Shown: positions 1 to 6,951 of the stretch, piece after piece | Position numbering within the stretch: position 1 is the first letter of the stretch | Layout: every line of letters starts with the position of its first letter | DNA from: Pseudomonadota bacterium | GTDB taxonomy: Bacteria; Pseudomonadota; Gammaproteobacteria; Pseudomonadales; UBA5518 | Direction: 5' to 3' | Length of the DNA stretch: 9,972 nt | NCBI GenBank assembly: GCA_022705125.1 | Contig: JAKJFB010000076.1 | Coordinates: 1-9,972, forward strand | Notes under the pieces: generated by a model | The model's database searches: none | What the model was told of the DNA's origin: nothing | Seen by the model: only the letters and a program-made list of their open reading frames with translations | Position numbers and translations under genes: made by a program

Positions 1-1
1 C

Positions 2-277
2 CTGCTCGGCGCGCTGACCGGCGTGATCGCGCTCGCGAGCGCGGGGAGCCGGCTTTTCCTCAGTTCCAGCACGGCCGATGGCGCGCCGGTGCAGCAGCCG
101 CCCGGTGCCGCGGGAGCGCCCACGCCACGCGAACTGCTCGCCGTGGGCGGCCTGCTCGGACTGATCGCCGCGCTCACGCTGGGCGCGGGGCCAGCGGTGG
201 AATTCGCGCAAGCCACCGCCGCGCAACTGCTCGCGCCGGCGGCCTACATCCACGCGGTGCTGGGAGTGACGCCATGA
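2..277 (+). CDS. mrpD: Mrp-type Na+/H+ antiporter subunit D, 3' end (partial)
   Basis: This is the last 91 codons of a membrane protein whose start lies outside the window. MrpD is one of the large, NuoL/M/N-related proton-translocating subunits of the multisubunit cation/proton antiporter in the inner membrane. The visible part begins in a hydrophobic stretch (LLGALTGVIALASAG) and contains a GSRLF segment like that near the C-terminus of MrpD/MnhD/PhaD proteins. A polar linker rich in Pro and Ala follows, then two more hydrophobic stretches ending in YIHAVLG. The call rests mainly on position: the stop codon overlaps the start of mrpE as ATGA, and mrpE, mrpF and mrpG follow in the canonical order. 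The key transmembrane Lys and Glu residues are upstream and cannot be checked. Confidence 0.85.
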   Translation: MLGALTGVIALASAGSRLFLSSSTADGAPVQQPPGAAGAPTPRELLAVGGLLGLIAALTLGAGPAVEFAQATAAQLLAPAAYIHAVLGVTP

Positions 278-771
278 ACGGGTTCGCGCGCTGGCTGCCG
301 CATCCGCTGCTCACCCCGGTGCTCATGGCAACGTGGCTGCTGCTGAACAACAGCCTCGCGCCGGGACACCTCGTGCTCGGGCTGCTGCTGGGGCTGGTGA
401 TCCCGCGCTTCACGCTCGCCTTCTGGCCCGAGCGGGTGCGCATCCGCCGCCCCCGCGCGCTGCTCGGCCTCGCGGGCGTGTTCCTGCAGGATGTGCTGCT
501 CGCCAATTTCGCCGTCGCGCGGCTGGTCCTTGCGGGCCCGCGCGCGCTACGCCCGGCCTTCGTCGTGGTGCCGCTCGCGCTGCGCGACGAGCTCGCGATC
601 AGCCTGCTCGCCAACATCATCTGCCTCACGCCGGGCACGGTATCGGCACGGCTCTCGGCGGACCGACGGGAGCTGCTGGTCCATGCACTGGATTGCGCCG
701 ACACCGTGGCGCTGGTCGCCACCATCAAGTCGCGCTTCGAGGCGCCGCTCAGGGAGATCTTCGAATGCTGA
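274..771 (+). CDS. mrpE: Mrp-type Na+/H+ antiporter subunit E
   Basis: MrpE is a small integral membrane subunit of the Mrp (Mnh/Pha) cation/proton antiporter and is needed for assembly and activity of the complex. The 165-residue length is normal for the family. Two hydrophobic segments lie at about residues 12-48, including NNSLAPGHLVLG, a typical MrpE N-terminal signature. A basic loop follows, then a hydrophobic segment at about 62-88. A cytoplasmic domain holds the family-typical stretch NIICLTPGTVSARLS at about 114-128 and LLVHALD at 134-140. The ATG at 274 overlaps the mrpD stop and has a GGGAG ribosome site 7 nt upstream, so the genes are translationally coupled. The 3' end overlaps mrpF by 7 nt. 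Confidence 0.93.
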   Translation: MNGFARWLPHPLLTPVLMATWLLLNNSLAPGHLVLGLLLGLVIPRFTLAFWPERVRIRRPRALLGLAGVFLQDVLLANFAVARLVLAGPRALRPAFVVVPLALRDELAISLLANIICLTPGTVSARLSADRRELLVHALDCADTVALVATIKSRFEAPLREIFEC

Positions 772-1034
772 ACGTCGCGCTGGCCATCGCCTTCGCGCTG
801 GTCGGGGCCGCCTTCGTGCTCAGCGTCGTGCGACTGCTGCGCGGGCCGCACGCGCCGGATCGCATCCTGGCGCTCGACACGCTCTACATCAACGCCATCG
901 CCCTGCTGGTGCTGTTCGGCATCCGGCTGGCGAGCCCGCTATATTTCGAGGCGGCCCTGCTCATCGCCCTGATGGGCTTCGTCGGCACCGTGGCGCTGGC
1001 GAAGTTCCTGCTGCGCGGAGACATCATCGAATGA
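765..1034 (+). CDS. mrpF: Mrp-type Na+/H+ antiporter subunit F
   Basis: This 89-residue, almost wholly hydrophobic protein has three predicted membrane segments at about residues 3-25, 36-55 and 59-82. The first loop holds RGPHAPDRILALDTL, a strongly conserved MrpF/PhaF signature. The family forms part of the small-subunit cluster of the Mrp antiporter. In some bacteria the paralogue has been linked to bile-salt or cholate efflux, but the operon context here indicates the antiporter role. The ATG at 765 overlaps the mrpE stop, and an AGGGAG ribosome site sits 8 nt upstream. The next gene starts within its stop codon (ATGA). Confidence 0.93.
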   Translation: MLNVALAIAFALVGAAFVLSVVRLLRGPHAPDRILALDTLYINAIALLVLFGIRLASPLYFEAALLIALMGFVGTVALAKFLLRGDIIE

Positions 1035-1396
1035 ACCCCGCGCTCGAAATCCTGCTGAGCGTCCTGGTGGTCGTGGGCGCGCTCTTCACCTTCATCGGCT
1101 CGCTGGGACTGGTCCGCCTGCAGGATTTCTACACGCGCCTGCACGGCCCGACCAAGGCGACGACGCTGGGGGTGGGTTGCCTGCTCGTCGCGTCGTCGGT
1201 CTATTTCAGCGTCGCCGGCGAGGGCCTCAGCCTGCACGAGTTGCTGGTGTCGCTGTTCCTGTTCATCACCGCGCCGATTTCCGCGCACCTGCTGGCCAGG
1301 GCCGCGCTGCACCTGGACCTGCCCGGTGCCGTGGCGCGTCCACCGCCCGACGCGAGCGCATCGCCCGAATCGGCGCGCGACACGCCACGGCACTGA
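1031..1396 (+). CDS. mrpG: Mrp-type Na+/H+ antiporter subunit G
   Basis: This is the last gene of the Mrp operon, 121 residues long. Three hydrophobic segments lie at about residues 6-27, 43-62 and 67-93. The signature GLVRLQDFYTRLHGPTKATTLG at about 26-47 is diagnostic for the MrpG/PhaG family. The C-terminal 25 residues are a Pro/Ala/Ser-rich, probably disordered tail, which commonly varies between species. It completes the complex with MrpD, E and F and presumably the A, B and C subunits upstream. The ATG overlaps the mrpF stop as ATGA, with a CGGAG ribosome site 10 nt upstream. No clear terminator hairpin with a T tract follows the stop. Confidence 0.93.
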   Translation: MNPALEILLSVLVVVGALFTFIGSLGLVRLQDFYTRLHGPTKATTLGVGCLLVASSVYFSVAGEGLSLHELLVSLFLFITAPISAHLLARAALHLDLPGAVARPPPDASASPESARDTPRH

Positions 1397-1427
1397 ACCG
1401 CCCGTCGCGCGGCCAGCCCCAGCGGCA

Positions 1428-1455
1428 TTGACGGCGCCCGGCGCATCGTCATACT
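1428..1455 (+). promoter_or_regulatory. possible sigma70-type promoter for the acyl-CoA ligase operon
   Basis: In the 153-nt gap between mrpG and the first ligase gene, TTGACG (1428-1433, 5 of 6 matches to consensus) is followed after 16 nt by CATACT (1450-1455, 4 of 6). Transcription would begin near 1462 and leave a leader of about 88 nt before the ATG at 1550. This is pattern matching only. A chance match is possible, although such boxes are fairly rare in DNA of this GC content. Confidence 0.35.
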
Positions 1456-1549
1456 GCCCGAGCCCGGAGCGCCGGTGCGCGAGCCATCAGCGGCGAAGCG
1501 CTATCGATCGATCGCGGCCGGGCGCAAAGCGATAACGAAACGGCAGACG

Positions 1550-3160
1550 ATGAACGACTACGCAAGCACCCGCCGCGACTACCGCTGGGATTGCCCGGCA
1601 CGTTTCAACTTCGCGCGCGACGTGATCGACCGCTGGGCGGCGGCCGATCCCGCGCAGCCCGCGATGCTGTGGGTCGACGATCACGGCCGCGAGGAAAGGC
1701 GCACTTTTGCCGATATTGCCACGGCCTCGTGCCGCGCCGCCAACGTGCTCGCCGCCGCGGGGGTGGTGCCAGGCGATCGCGTCGTGCTGCTGCTGGGCCG
1801 GCAGATCGCGTGGTGGGAAGTACTGACCGCCTGCCTGCGCATGGGCGCGGTCGCGAGCCCCGGCACGGCGCAGCTCTCGGCGAAGGATCTCGCCTTTCGC
1901 ATCAACGCGGCGCAGGCCACCTGCGTGGTGACCGACACCGGGAATGCCGCGAAAGTCGACGCGGTGCTCGGCGAATGCCCGAGCCTGAAGGCGCGCGTGC
2001 TGGTGGACGGATCCCGCGACGGCTGGATCGACTACGCCGCCGCGCTGCGCGCGGCATCCGAGGCGTTCGTCACCGTCGACAGCGCGGCCGAGGACGAGGC
2101 ACTGTGCTATTTCACCTCGGGCACGACCGGTCAGCCGAAGATGTGCATGCACGCGCATTCCTACGGGCTGGCGCACCAGACCACGGGGCGCTACTGGCTG
2201 GACCTGAAGCCCTCGGACCTGCACTGGAACCTGAGCGACACCGGCTGGGCCAAGGCGGCGTGGAGCAGCTATTTCGGGCCGTGGAACTGCGGCGCGGCAA
2301 TCTTCGTGCACCACACGCAGGGCTTCAGCCCCAGGCGCGCGCTCGAGCTGCTGGCGACGCAGCCGATCACCACGTTCTGCGGCGCCCCGACCATCTACCG
2401 CATGTTCGTGCAGGAGGACCTCGCGCGTTACCGCTTCCCCCGCCTGCGCCACTGCGTGGGCGCCGGCGAGCCGCTGAACCCCGAGGTGATCGAGACCTGG
2501 CGCAAGGCCACGGGACTGGTGATCCGCGACGGCTACGGCCAGACCGAGACCGTGCTCCTATGCGGCAACTACCCGTCGCTGGAGCCGCGCCTGGGCTCGA
2601 TGGGCAAGCCCGCGCCCGGCATCGGGCTGGCGGTGATCGACATGCAAGGCCGCGAACTGGCGCCGGGCGCCGAGGGCGACGTGGCGGTGCGCGTGAAGCC
2701 GCGGCGCCCGCCCGGGCTGTTTCTCGAGTACAAGGGCGATCCGCGCAAGACGGCCGCGAGTTACCGCGGCGACTGGTACCTCACCGGCGATCGCGCCACG
2801 GTGGACGCCGACGGTTACTTCTGGTTCGTCGGCCGCTCCGACGACGTGATCCTCTCGGCCGGCTACCGCATCGGTCCCTTCGAGGTCGAGAGCGCGCTGA
2901 TCGAGCACCCGGCCGTGGCCGAATCCGCGGTCGTCAGCAGCCCGGACGCGCAGCGCGGCGAAATCGTGAAGGCCTTCGTGGTGCTGGCGCCCGGCCACGA
3001 GGCCAGCGAGGCGCTGGCCACCGAACTGCAGGCGCACGTGAAGAGGGTCACCGCACCGTACAAGTACCCGCGCCGCATCGAGTTCGTCGAGGAGTTGCCG
3101 AAGACCGTGAGCGGCAAGATCCGGCGCGTGGAACTGCGCAACCGCGAATGGGGACGCTGA
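1550..3160 (+). CDS. ACSM-like acyl-CoA ligase (AMP-forming)
   Basis: This is an adenylate-forming enzyme that activates a carboxylic acid with ATP and joins it to CoA. The 536-residue protein has the full motif set: FTSGTTGQPK at 188-197 (ATP-binding loop), YGQTET at 329-334, YLTGD at 410-414, GRSDDVILSAGYRIGP at 428-443, and a C-terminal PKTVSGKIRR with the likely catalytic Lys523. The segment WNLSDTGWAKAAW at about 226-238 resembles medium-chain (ACSM) and branched-chain acyl-CoA synthetases rather than acetyl-CoA synthetase or long-chain FadD. Substrate is inferred as a short/medium or branched fatty acid, possibly aromatic. I chose the ATG at 1550 because the frame's upstream GTG at 1475 adds 25 basic residues of no recognisable homology. 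No strong ribosome site is visible at either. It lies 4 nt before the next ligase gene. Confidence 0.88.
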   Translation: MNDYASTRRDYRWDCPARFNFARDVIDRWAAADPAQPAMLWVDDHGREERRTFADIATASCRAANVLAAAGVVPGDRVVLLLGRQIAWWEVLTACLRMGAVASPGTAQLSAKDLAFRINAAQATCVVTDTGNAAKVDAVLGECPSLKARVLVDGSRDGWIDYAAALRAASEAFVTVDSAAEDEALCYFTSGTTGQPKMCMHAHSYGLAHQTTGRYWLDLKPSDLHWNLSDTGWAKAAWSSYFGPWNCGAAIFVHHTQGFSPRRALELLATQPITTFCGAPTIYRMFVQEDLARYRFPRLRHCVGAGEPLNPEVIETWRKATGLVIRDGYGQTETVLLCGNYPSLEPRLGSMGKPAPGIGLAVIDMQGRELAPGAEGDVAVRVKPRRPPGLFLEYKGDPRKTAASYRGDWYLTGDRATVDADGYFWFVGRSDDVILSAGYRIGPFEVESALIEHPAVAESAVVSSPDAQRGEIVKAFVVLAPGHEASEALATELQAHVKRVTAPYKYPRRIEFVEELPKTVSGKIRRVELRNREWGR

Positions 3161-3164
3161 GGCC

Positions 3165-4856
3165 GTGACGCTCGCGCTCAGCCATTGCAGCGGTCCCGAT
3201 GACCGCCCGCTGCTCGAGCAGACCATCGGCGAGGCCTTCGTCGCCACCGCCGGGCGCTTCCCCGACCGCCCGGCGCTGGTGGTGCCTCACCAGGGCATCC
3301 GCTGGAACTACACCGAATACCGGCGCGAGGTCGATCGCCTCGCGGCCGCACTGCTCGTGCTCGGCATCGAGCCCGGCGATCGCCTCGGCATCTGGGCGCC
3401 CAACTGCGTCGAGTGGTGCCTCACGCAGTACGCGAGCGCGCGCATCGGCGCGATCATGGTGTGCATCAACCCCGCCTACCGACTCCACGAGCTCGAGTAC
3501 GCGCTGAACAAGGTGCAGTGCAAGGCGCTGATCACGGCCGAGCGCTTCAGGAGCAGCGACTACCTCGGCATGCTGCAGACGCTGGCACCGGAACTCGCGC
3601 GCGCCACGCCGGGGCAGCTCGATGCACACCGGCTGCCGCACCTGAAGGCCGTGATCCGCATGGGCGAGGAGCACACGCCCGGCATGTTCAATTTCGATTC
3701 GATCCGCGCCGCGGTGGAAGCGCCCGACATCGCGCGCGTCGAAGCCGTCGCCGCGCAACTACGCCCTGCCGACCCGATCAACATCCAGTTCACCAGCGGC
3801 ACCACCGGCAACCCCAAGGGCGCGACGCTGACGCACCGCAACATCCTGAACAACGGCAGCATCGTCGGCGAGGGCATGCGCCTCACGGAGCACGACAGGC
3901 TGTGCGTGCCCGTGCCGCTCTACCACTGCTTCGGCATGGTGATGGGCAGCCTGGCGTGCGTCACGCACGGTGCCGCGGCGATCTTCCCGGCGGAGGCCTT
4001 CGATGCGCTCGCCACGCTGCAGGCCGTGGCCGCCGAGCGCTGCACCGCGCTGCACGGCGTGCCCACGATGTTCATCGCGCAGCTCGATCACCCGCGCTTC
4101 GCGCAGTTCGACCTGTCGACGCTTCGCACCGGCATCATGGCCGGCGCCCCCTGCCCGGTCGAGGTGATGAACCGCGTGCTGACGCAGATGCACCTCCCGG
4201 AGATCCTGATCGCCTACGGCCAGACCGAGACCAGCCCCGTGAACCACATGACGCGCGCCGACGACCCGATCGGCAAGCGCGTGGGCTCGGTGGGCCGCGC
4301 GGCCGCGCATTGCGAGATCAGGATCGTCGATGCCGAGGGACGCACGCTGCCCGTGGGCGAGAGGGGCGAGATCTGCTGTCGCGGCTACGCCGTGATGCAC
4401 GGCTACTGGGACGACGAGGAAAGGACGCGCGAGACCATCGACGCGCAGGGCTGGCTGCACTCGGGCGACATCGGCGTCATGGACGCCGAGGGCTACGTGC
4501 AGGTCACCGGCCGCATCAAGGACATGATCATCCGCGGCGGCGAGAACATCTATCCGCGCGAGGTCGAGGAATTCCTCTACACCCATCCCGACATCCAGGA
4601 CGTGCAGGTATTCGGCGTGCCCGACGCGAAATACGGCGAACAGGTCTGCGCGTGGATCCGCCTGCGCCCCGGCGCGGCGCTGGATGCCGATCGGGTCAGG
4701 GACTTCTGCAGGGAGCGGATCGCGCACTTCAAGGTGCCTCGGTTCATCCGCTTCGTCGACGACTTCCCCATGACCGTCACCGGCAAGGTGCAGAAATTCC
4801 GCATGCGCGAGCAGATGATCGCGGAGCTCGGCCCGGCTGATCCGCGGCCTTCCTAG
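3165..4856 (+). CDS. ACSF2/FadD-like fatty acyl-CoA ligase (AMP-forming)
   Basis: This second AMP-binding ligase (563 residues) is from a different subfamily than its neighbour. Motifs in order: FTSGTTGNPKG at 209-219, YGQTET at 351-356, HSGD at 432-435, GRIKDMIIRGGENIYP at 449-464, and PMTVTGKVQK with catalytic-type Lys541. The RGGENIYP form of the hinge motif and the overall length fit the ACSF2/medium-to-long-chain acyl-CoA synthetase group. The expected product is a fatty acyl-CoA for beta-oxidation or lipid synthesis; chain length cannot be read from sequence. The GTG start is 4 nt after the previous stop, with GGGGA about 10 nt upstream, indicating one transcript with the ACSM-like gene. 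No in-frame ATG lies near the N-terminus. Its TAG stop shares CTAG with the stop of the convergent small gene. Confidence 0.88.
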   Translation: MTLALSHCSGPDDRPLLEQTIGEAFVATAGRFPDRPALVVPHQGIRWNYTEYRREVDRLAAALLVLGIEPGDRLGIWAPNCVEWCLTQYASARIGAIMVCINPAYRLHELEYALNKVQCKALITAERFRSSDYLGMLQTLAPELARATPGQLDAHRLPHLKAVIRMGEEHTPGMFNFDSIRAAVEAPDIARVEAVAAQLRPADPINIQFTSGTTGNPKGATLTHRNILNNGSIVGEGMRLTEHDRLCVPVPLYHCFGMVMGSLACVTHGAAAIFPAEAFDALATLQAVAAERCTALHGVPTMFIAQLDHPRFAQFDLSTLRTGIMAGAPCPVEVMNRVLTQMHLPEILIAYGQTETSPVNHMTRADDPIGKRVGSVGRAAAHCEIRIVDAEGRTLPVGERGEICCRGYAVMHGYWDDEERTRETIDAQGWLHSGDIGVMDAEGYVQVTGRIKDMIIRGGENIYPREVEEFLYTHPDIQDVQVFGVPDAKYGEQVCAWIRLRPGAALDADRVRDFCRERIAHFKVPRFIRFVDDFPMTVTGKVQKFRMREQMIAELGPADPRPS

Positions 4857-5263
4857 CCCAGGGCCCCGAGCTCGTGCTGGCGCAGGGTATCGAGGTACTC
4901 CCAGACTTCCGCGATGCGCCCGTCGGCCATGCGGAAACGGAAGAAATAGCGGTTCTCGTAGGCGGCACCGTTCGCGAGCAACGCGTTCAGCGTGAACTGC
5001 GCCGCCACGTCGTGGCGGTCGGCGATCACGGCTTCGAGGTGCACATCTAGGCTCCCCGGCGCGTAGACGCCCACGCCCGAGCTCAGCACCTGCATCACGC
5101 CGTCGATGCCGCACGCGGGGTTGGGCTTGATCATCGGGTTGCTGGGCGGCACGTGCCAGCGCACATCCGGCGTGAAGCATTCCTCGAGCGGCGCGGCGAG
5201 CCTGCCGCCGATGATGTCGAAATAGCGCATAACGATGGCCTTGTTGGCCGCTGCGGCATCCAT
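4853..5263 (-). CDS. NTF2/SnoaL-like small protein
   Basis: This 136-residue soluble protein looks like an NTF2-fold member (SnoaL-like). An N-terminal helix (MDAAAANKAIVMRYFDIIGG) leads to an FTPDVRWHVP strand, and YENRYFFRFRMADGRIAEVWEYLD at about 102-125 is the characteristic terminal strand pair of this fold. The superfamily includes polyketide cyclases, ketosteroid isomerases, epoxide hydrolases and many non-enzymatic proteins, so no reaction is assigned. The ATG at 5263 is chosen because a perfect AGGAGG lies just upstream. A longer open frame from 5371 would run 77 nt into the acyltransferase gene and adds only Arg/Pro/Ala-rich sequence. It starts 31 nt after the acyltransferase stop, so the two are probably co-transcribed. 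The gene overlaps the convergent ligase gene by 4 nt. Confidence 0.8.
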   Translation of the reverse strand: MDAAAANKAIVMRYFDIIGGRLAAPLEECFTPDVRWHVPPSNPMIKPNPACGIDGVMQVLSSGVGVYAPGSLDVHLEAVIADRHDVAAQFTLNALLANGAAYENRYFFRFRMADGRIAEVWEYLDTLRQHELGALG

Positions 5264-5267
5264 GATC

Positions 5268-5273
5268 CCTCCT
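5268..5273 (-). promoter_or_regulatory. ribosome binding site fixing the NTF2-like start
   Basis: On the - strand AGGAGG stands 4 nt before the ATG at 5263 (AGGAGGGATCATG). It is the strongest Shine-Dalgarno sequence noted in the window and decides the start in favour of the 136-residue product. Confidence 0.75.
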
Positions 5274-5294
5274 GCTTCCCGTGCCTCGGGACAC

Positions 5295-6854
5295 TCAGTC
5301 GCGCCGGCGCGCGGCACGGCGCACGGCCGGCTTTCGCCCGGCCCGCGCGGTCGCGGCGCGCGCCGGTTCACGCGCTCGTCCAGCCGCCTTGCGTGCGCCT
5401 GCCGGCGCGCTCTTCCTCGTCGCGCTTCGGCCCGGCCGTACTGCCTTCGCCGCCTCGCGCAGTTCCTCGAACGAGGCCACGATGCACTCGGCGTAGAACG
5501 CCGGGTCCGGCATCATCTCGCGGCACGAGTTGATGGCGATGGACACCTTGCCGTCGTAGCTCATGACGGCATGGAAGAGCCCCATGGAATCCATCACCGG
5601 ACCGAATCCGGCCATGGTGACCAGGCGCGCGCCGGCCAGGTACAAGGGCGTCTGCGGCCCGGGCACGCTGGTGATCACGGTGTTCACCGGCACCGCGATA
5701 CCGGTGGCGAGCAGCAGGCGCGTGCCGAACTCCAGGAAACCCAGCGAGGCGAGCTGCGAGGGCACGGCCTCGATGAGGTCCAGCGCGTTGTGCGGGCCCA
5801 GTGCCTCGGCAATCCTGCGGGCGCCGGCGGCATCGCGCTGCACCGCCGCCAGGCGCTGCAGCGGATCCTCGATCGTGGTGTGGAGGGGGATCGCCATCGC
5901 GCTCACCCGGTTGCCACCGAGTTCGCGCGCCTCGGCTTCGCGCACGCTGAGCGGCGCGATCGTCACCGGCGACACGTCGCCGAGTTCCCCGCGCGACTGC
6001 AGGTACCTGCGCAACGCGCCGCCGATCACCGTGACCACCACGTCGTTCAGGGTGCTCTGGGGCACCGCGGCGCGCACCACCTTCAACTCGGCCAGGGAGA
6101 AGAAGGTACTCTCGACCACGCGGTACGATGAAATCCGCCCGTTGAAACGCGTGTTGACCGCGGCCTGGGAGCGCGCGCCGTGCTGCTCGCGCACCGCGGC
6201 GACCATGCGCCCGAGCGCCGGCACCAGGTTGCCGGCCAGGCGCCCCCAGCGCAGCGGCGCCCCCAGCGCGTGCAGTCCGGCGCGCGCGAGCATCTCGCGC
6301 ACCGGCAATTCGCCGTCATCGGCCTGCGCTTCGCCCGCAGCCTCGTGCGCGGCGTGCGGCGCCTTGTCGTGCAGCCTCTCGAGGGCTTGCAGCGCCGCCA
6401 GGCCGTCGATGGCCGCGTAGTGCACCTTCAGCAGGATCGCGAAACTGCCGCGCGGCAGGAACTCGATATTGTCCAGCCCCTCGATCACGGTCGCCTCCCA
6501 CAACGGCCGCGAGCGGTCGACGGGGCGCGCGTGGATCCGCGCCGCCATGATGCAGAGCTGGCGCCAGTCACCCGGCTTGGGCAGCGCCACGTGGTTCACG
6601 TGCGACTCGATGTTGAAGTGCCCGTCGTGCACCCAGTACGGATTGTCCAGACCGAACGGCACCTCCTGCACGCGGCAGTGCAGGAACGGTACCTCGCGGG
6701 CACGCTCGGCGAAGACGTTCATGATGTCGCGCAGGCGCACGCGCCCGCCGGGCGCCGTCTGCTGGGAATAAAACAGCAACGCGCTCAGGTGCGCCGCGCA
6801 GCGCGGGCTTTCCTGGGTGAGATACAGCCGATCCAGGGCGCTCAACTGGTGCAT
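5295..6854 (-). CDS. WS/DGAT-family O-acyltransferase with HY for HH in the active site
   Basis: The family transfers acyl groups from acyl-CoA to fatty alcohols or diacylglycerol, making wax esters and triacylglycerol at the membrane or lipid-droplet surface. The 519-residue protein shows the family layout: LSALDRLYLTQES near the N-terminus, DRSRPLWE at 113-120, STLNDVVVTVIGGALRRYL at about 267-285, GNRVSAM at 314-320, SVPGPQTPLYLAG at about 396-408 and SYDGKVSIAIN at 432-442. The catalytic HHxxxDG motif reads VHYAAIDG (144-151): His145, Asp150 and Gly151 are kept, but the second, usually catalytic His is Tyr146. Residues 468-519 form an Ala- and Arg/Lys-rich tail (18 basic, 18 Ala of 52). 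The ATG at 6854 has an AAGGAG site 6 nt upstream. An FNR/Anr-like box lies 69-82 nt upstream. Family assignment is firm; activity is uncertain. Confidence 0.88.
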   Translation of the reverse strand: MHQLSALDRLYLTQESPRCAAHLSALLFYSQQTAPGGRVRLRDIMNVFAERAREVPFLHCRVQEVPFGLDNPYWVHDGHFNIESHVNHVALPKPGDWRQLCIMAARIHARPVDRSRPLWEATVIEGLDNIEFLPRGSFAILLKVHYAAIDGLAALQALERLHDKAPHAAHEAAGEAQADDGELPVREMLARAGLHALGAPLRWGRLAGNLVPALGRMVAAVREQHGARSQAAVNTRFNGRISSYRVVESTFFSLAELKVVRAAVPQSTLNDVVVTVIGGALRRYLQSRGELGDVSPVTIAPLSVREAEARELGGNRVSAMAIPLHTTIEDPLQRLAAVQRDAAGARRIAEALGPHNALDLIEAVPSQLASLGFLEFGTRLLLATGIAVPVNTVITSVPGPQTPLYLAGARLVTMAGFGPVMDSMGLFHAVMSYDGKVSIAINSCREMMPDPAFYAECIVASFEELREAAKAVRPGRSATRKSAPAGARKAAGRAREPARAATARAGRKPAVRRAARRRD

Positions 6855-6894
6855 TCGCTTCTCCTTCTGTTGGCGGCGCCGACGACGCCGCGCA

Positions 6895-6900
6895 ATTCTC
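6895..6900 (-). promoter_or_regulatory. possible -10 element of the acyltransferase promoter
   Basis: On the - strand the hexamer GAGAAT (4 of 6 matches to TATAAT) lies 22 nt downstream of the FNR/Anr-like box. If the box centre is -41.5, this hexamer falls exactly at -12 to -7, as in class II FNR-activated promoters. The predicted start is near 6888, giving a 34-nt leader that contains the AAGGAG ribosome site. Confidence 0.4.
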
Positions 6901-6922
6901 CGCCCGCAGGGCCGGCGCGCGA

Positions 6923-6936
6923 TTGATCGAGGTCAA
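6923..6936 (-). promoter_or_regulatory. FNR/Anr-like binding site upstream of the acyltransferase
   Basis: On the - strand the sequence is TTGACCTCGATCAA, which differs from the FNR/Anr/CRP-family consensus TTGAT-N4-ATCAA at one base. It lies in the 97-nt gap between the AMMECR1 stop and the acyltransferase start, 69-82 nt before the ATG. The site implies oxygen- or nitric-oxide-responsive activation of the acyltransferase and NTF2-like pair. This is a sequence match only; no regulator gene is in the window. Confidence 0.5.
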
Positions 6937-6951
6937 CCGCGCGGCACGGAT

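Noticed and set aside
1499..1537. Imperfect inverted repeat CGCTATCG ... CGATAACG and the palindrome CGATCGATCG before the first ligase gene
   Set aside because: Only 7 of 8 matches with a long spacer, and the short palindrome is of a kind common in GC-rich DNA. I cannot separate it from chance, so it is not called an operator.
3759..5294. Long open frame on the - strand (about 511 codons) opposite the second ligase gene
   Set aside because: It is antisense to a gene with all the adenylate-forming motifs, its translation is rich in Arg, Ala, His and Asp with no family resemblance, and it ignores the strong AGGAGG start of the NTF2-like gene. Long antisense frames are expected at this GC content.
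5235..6131. Open frame on the + strand (about 298 codons) opposite the acyltransferase
   Set aside because: Arg/His/Ala-rich translation without recognisable motifs; the - strand codes for a clear WS/DGAT protein here.
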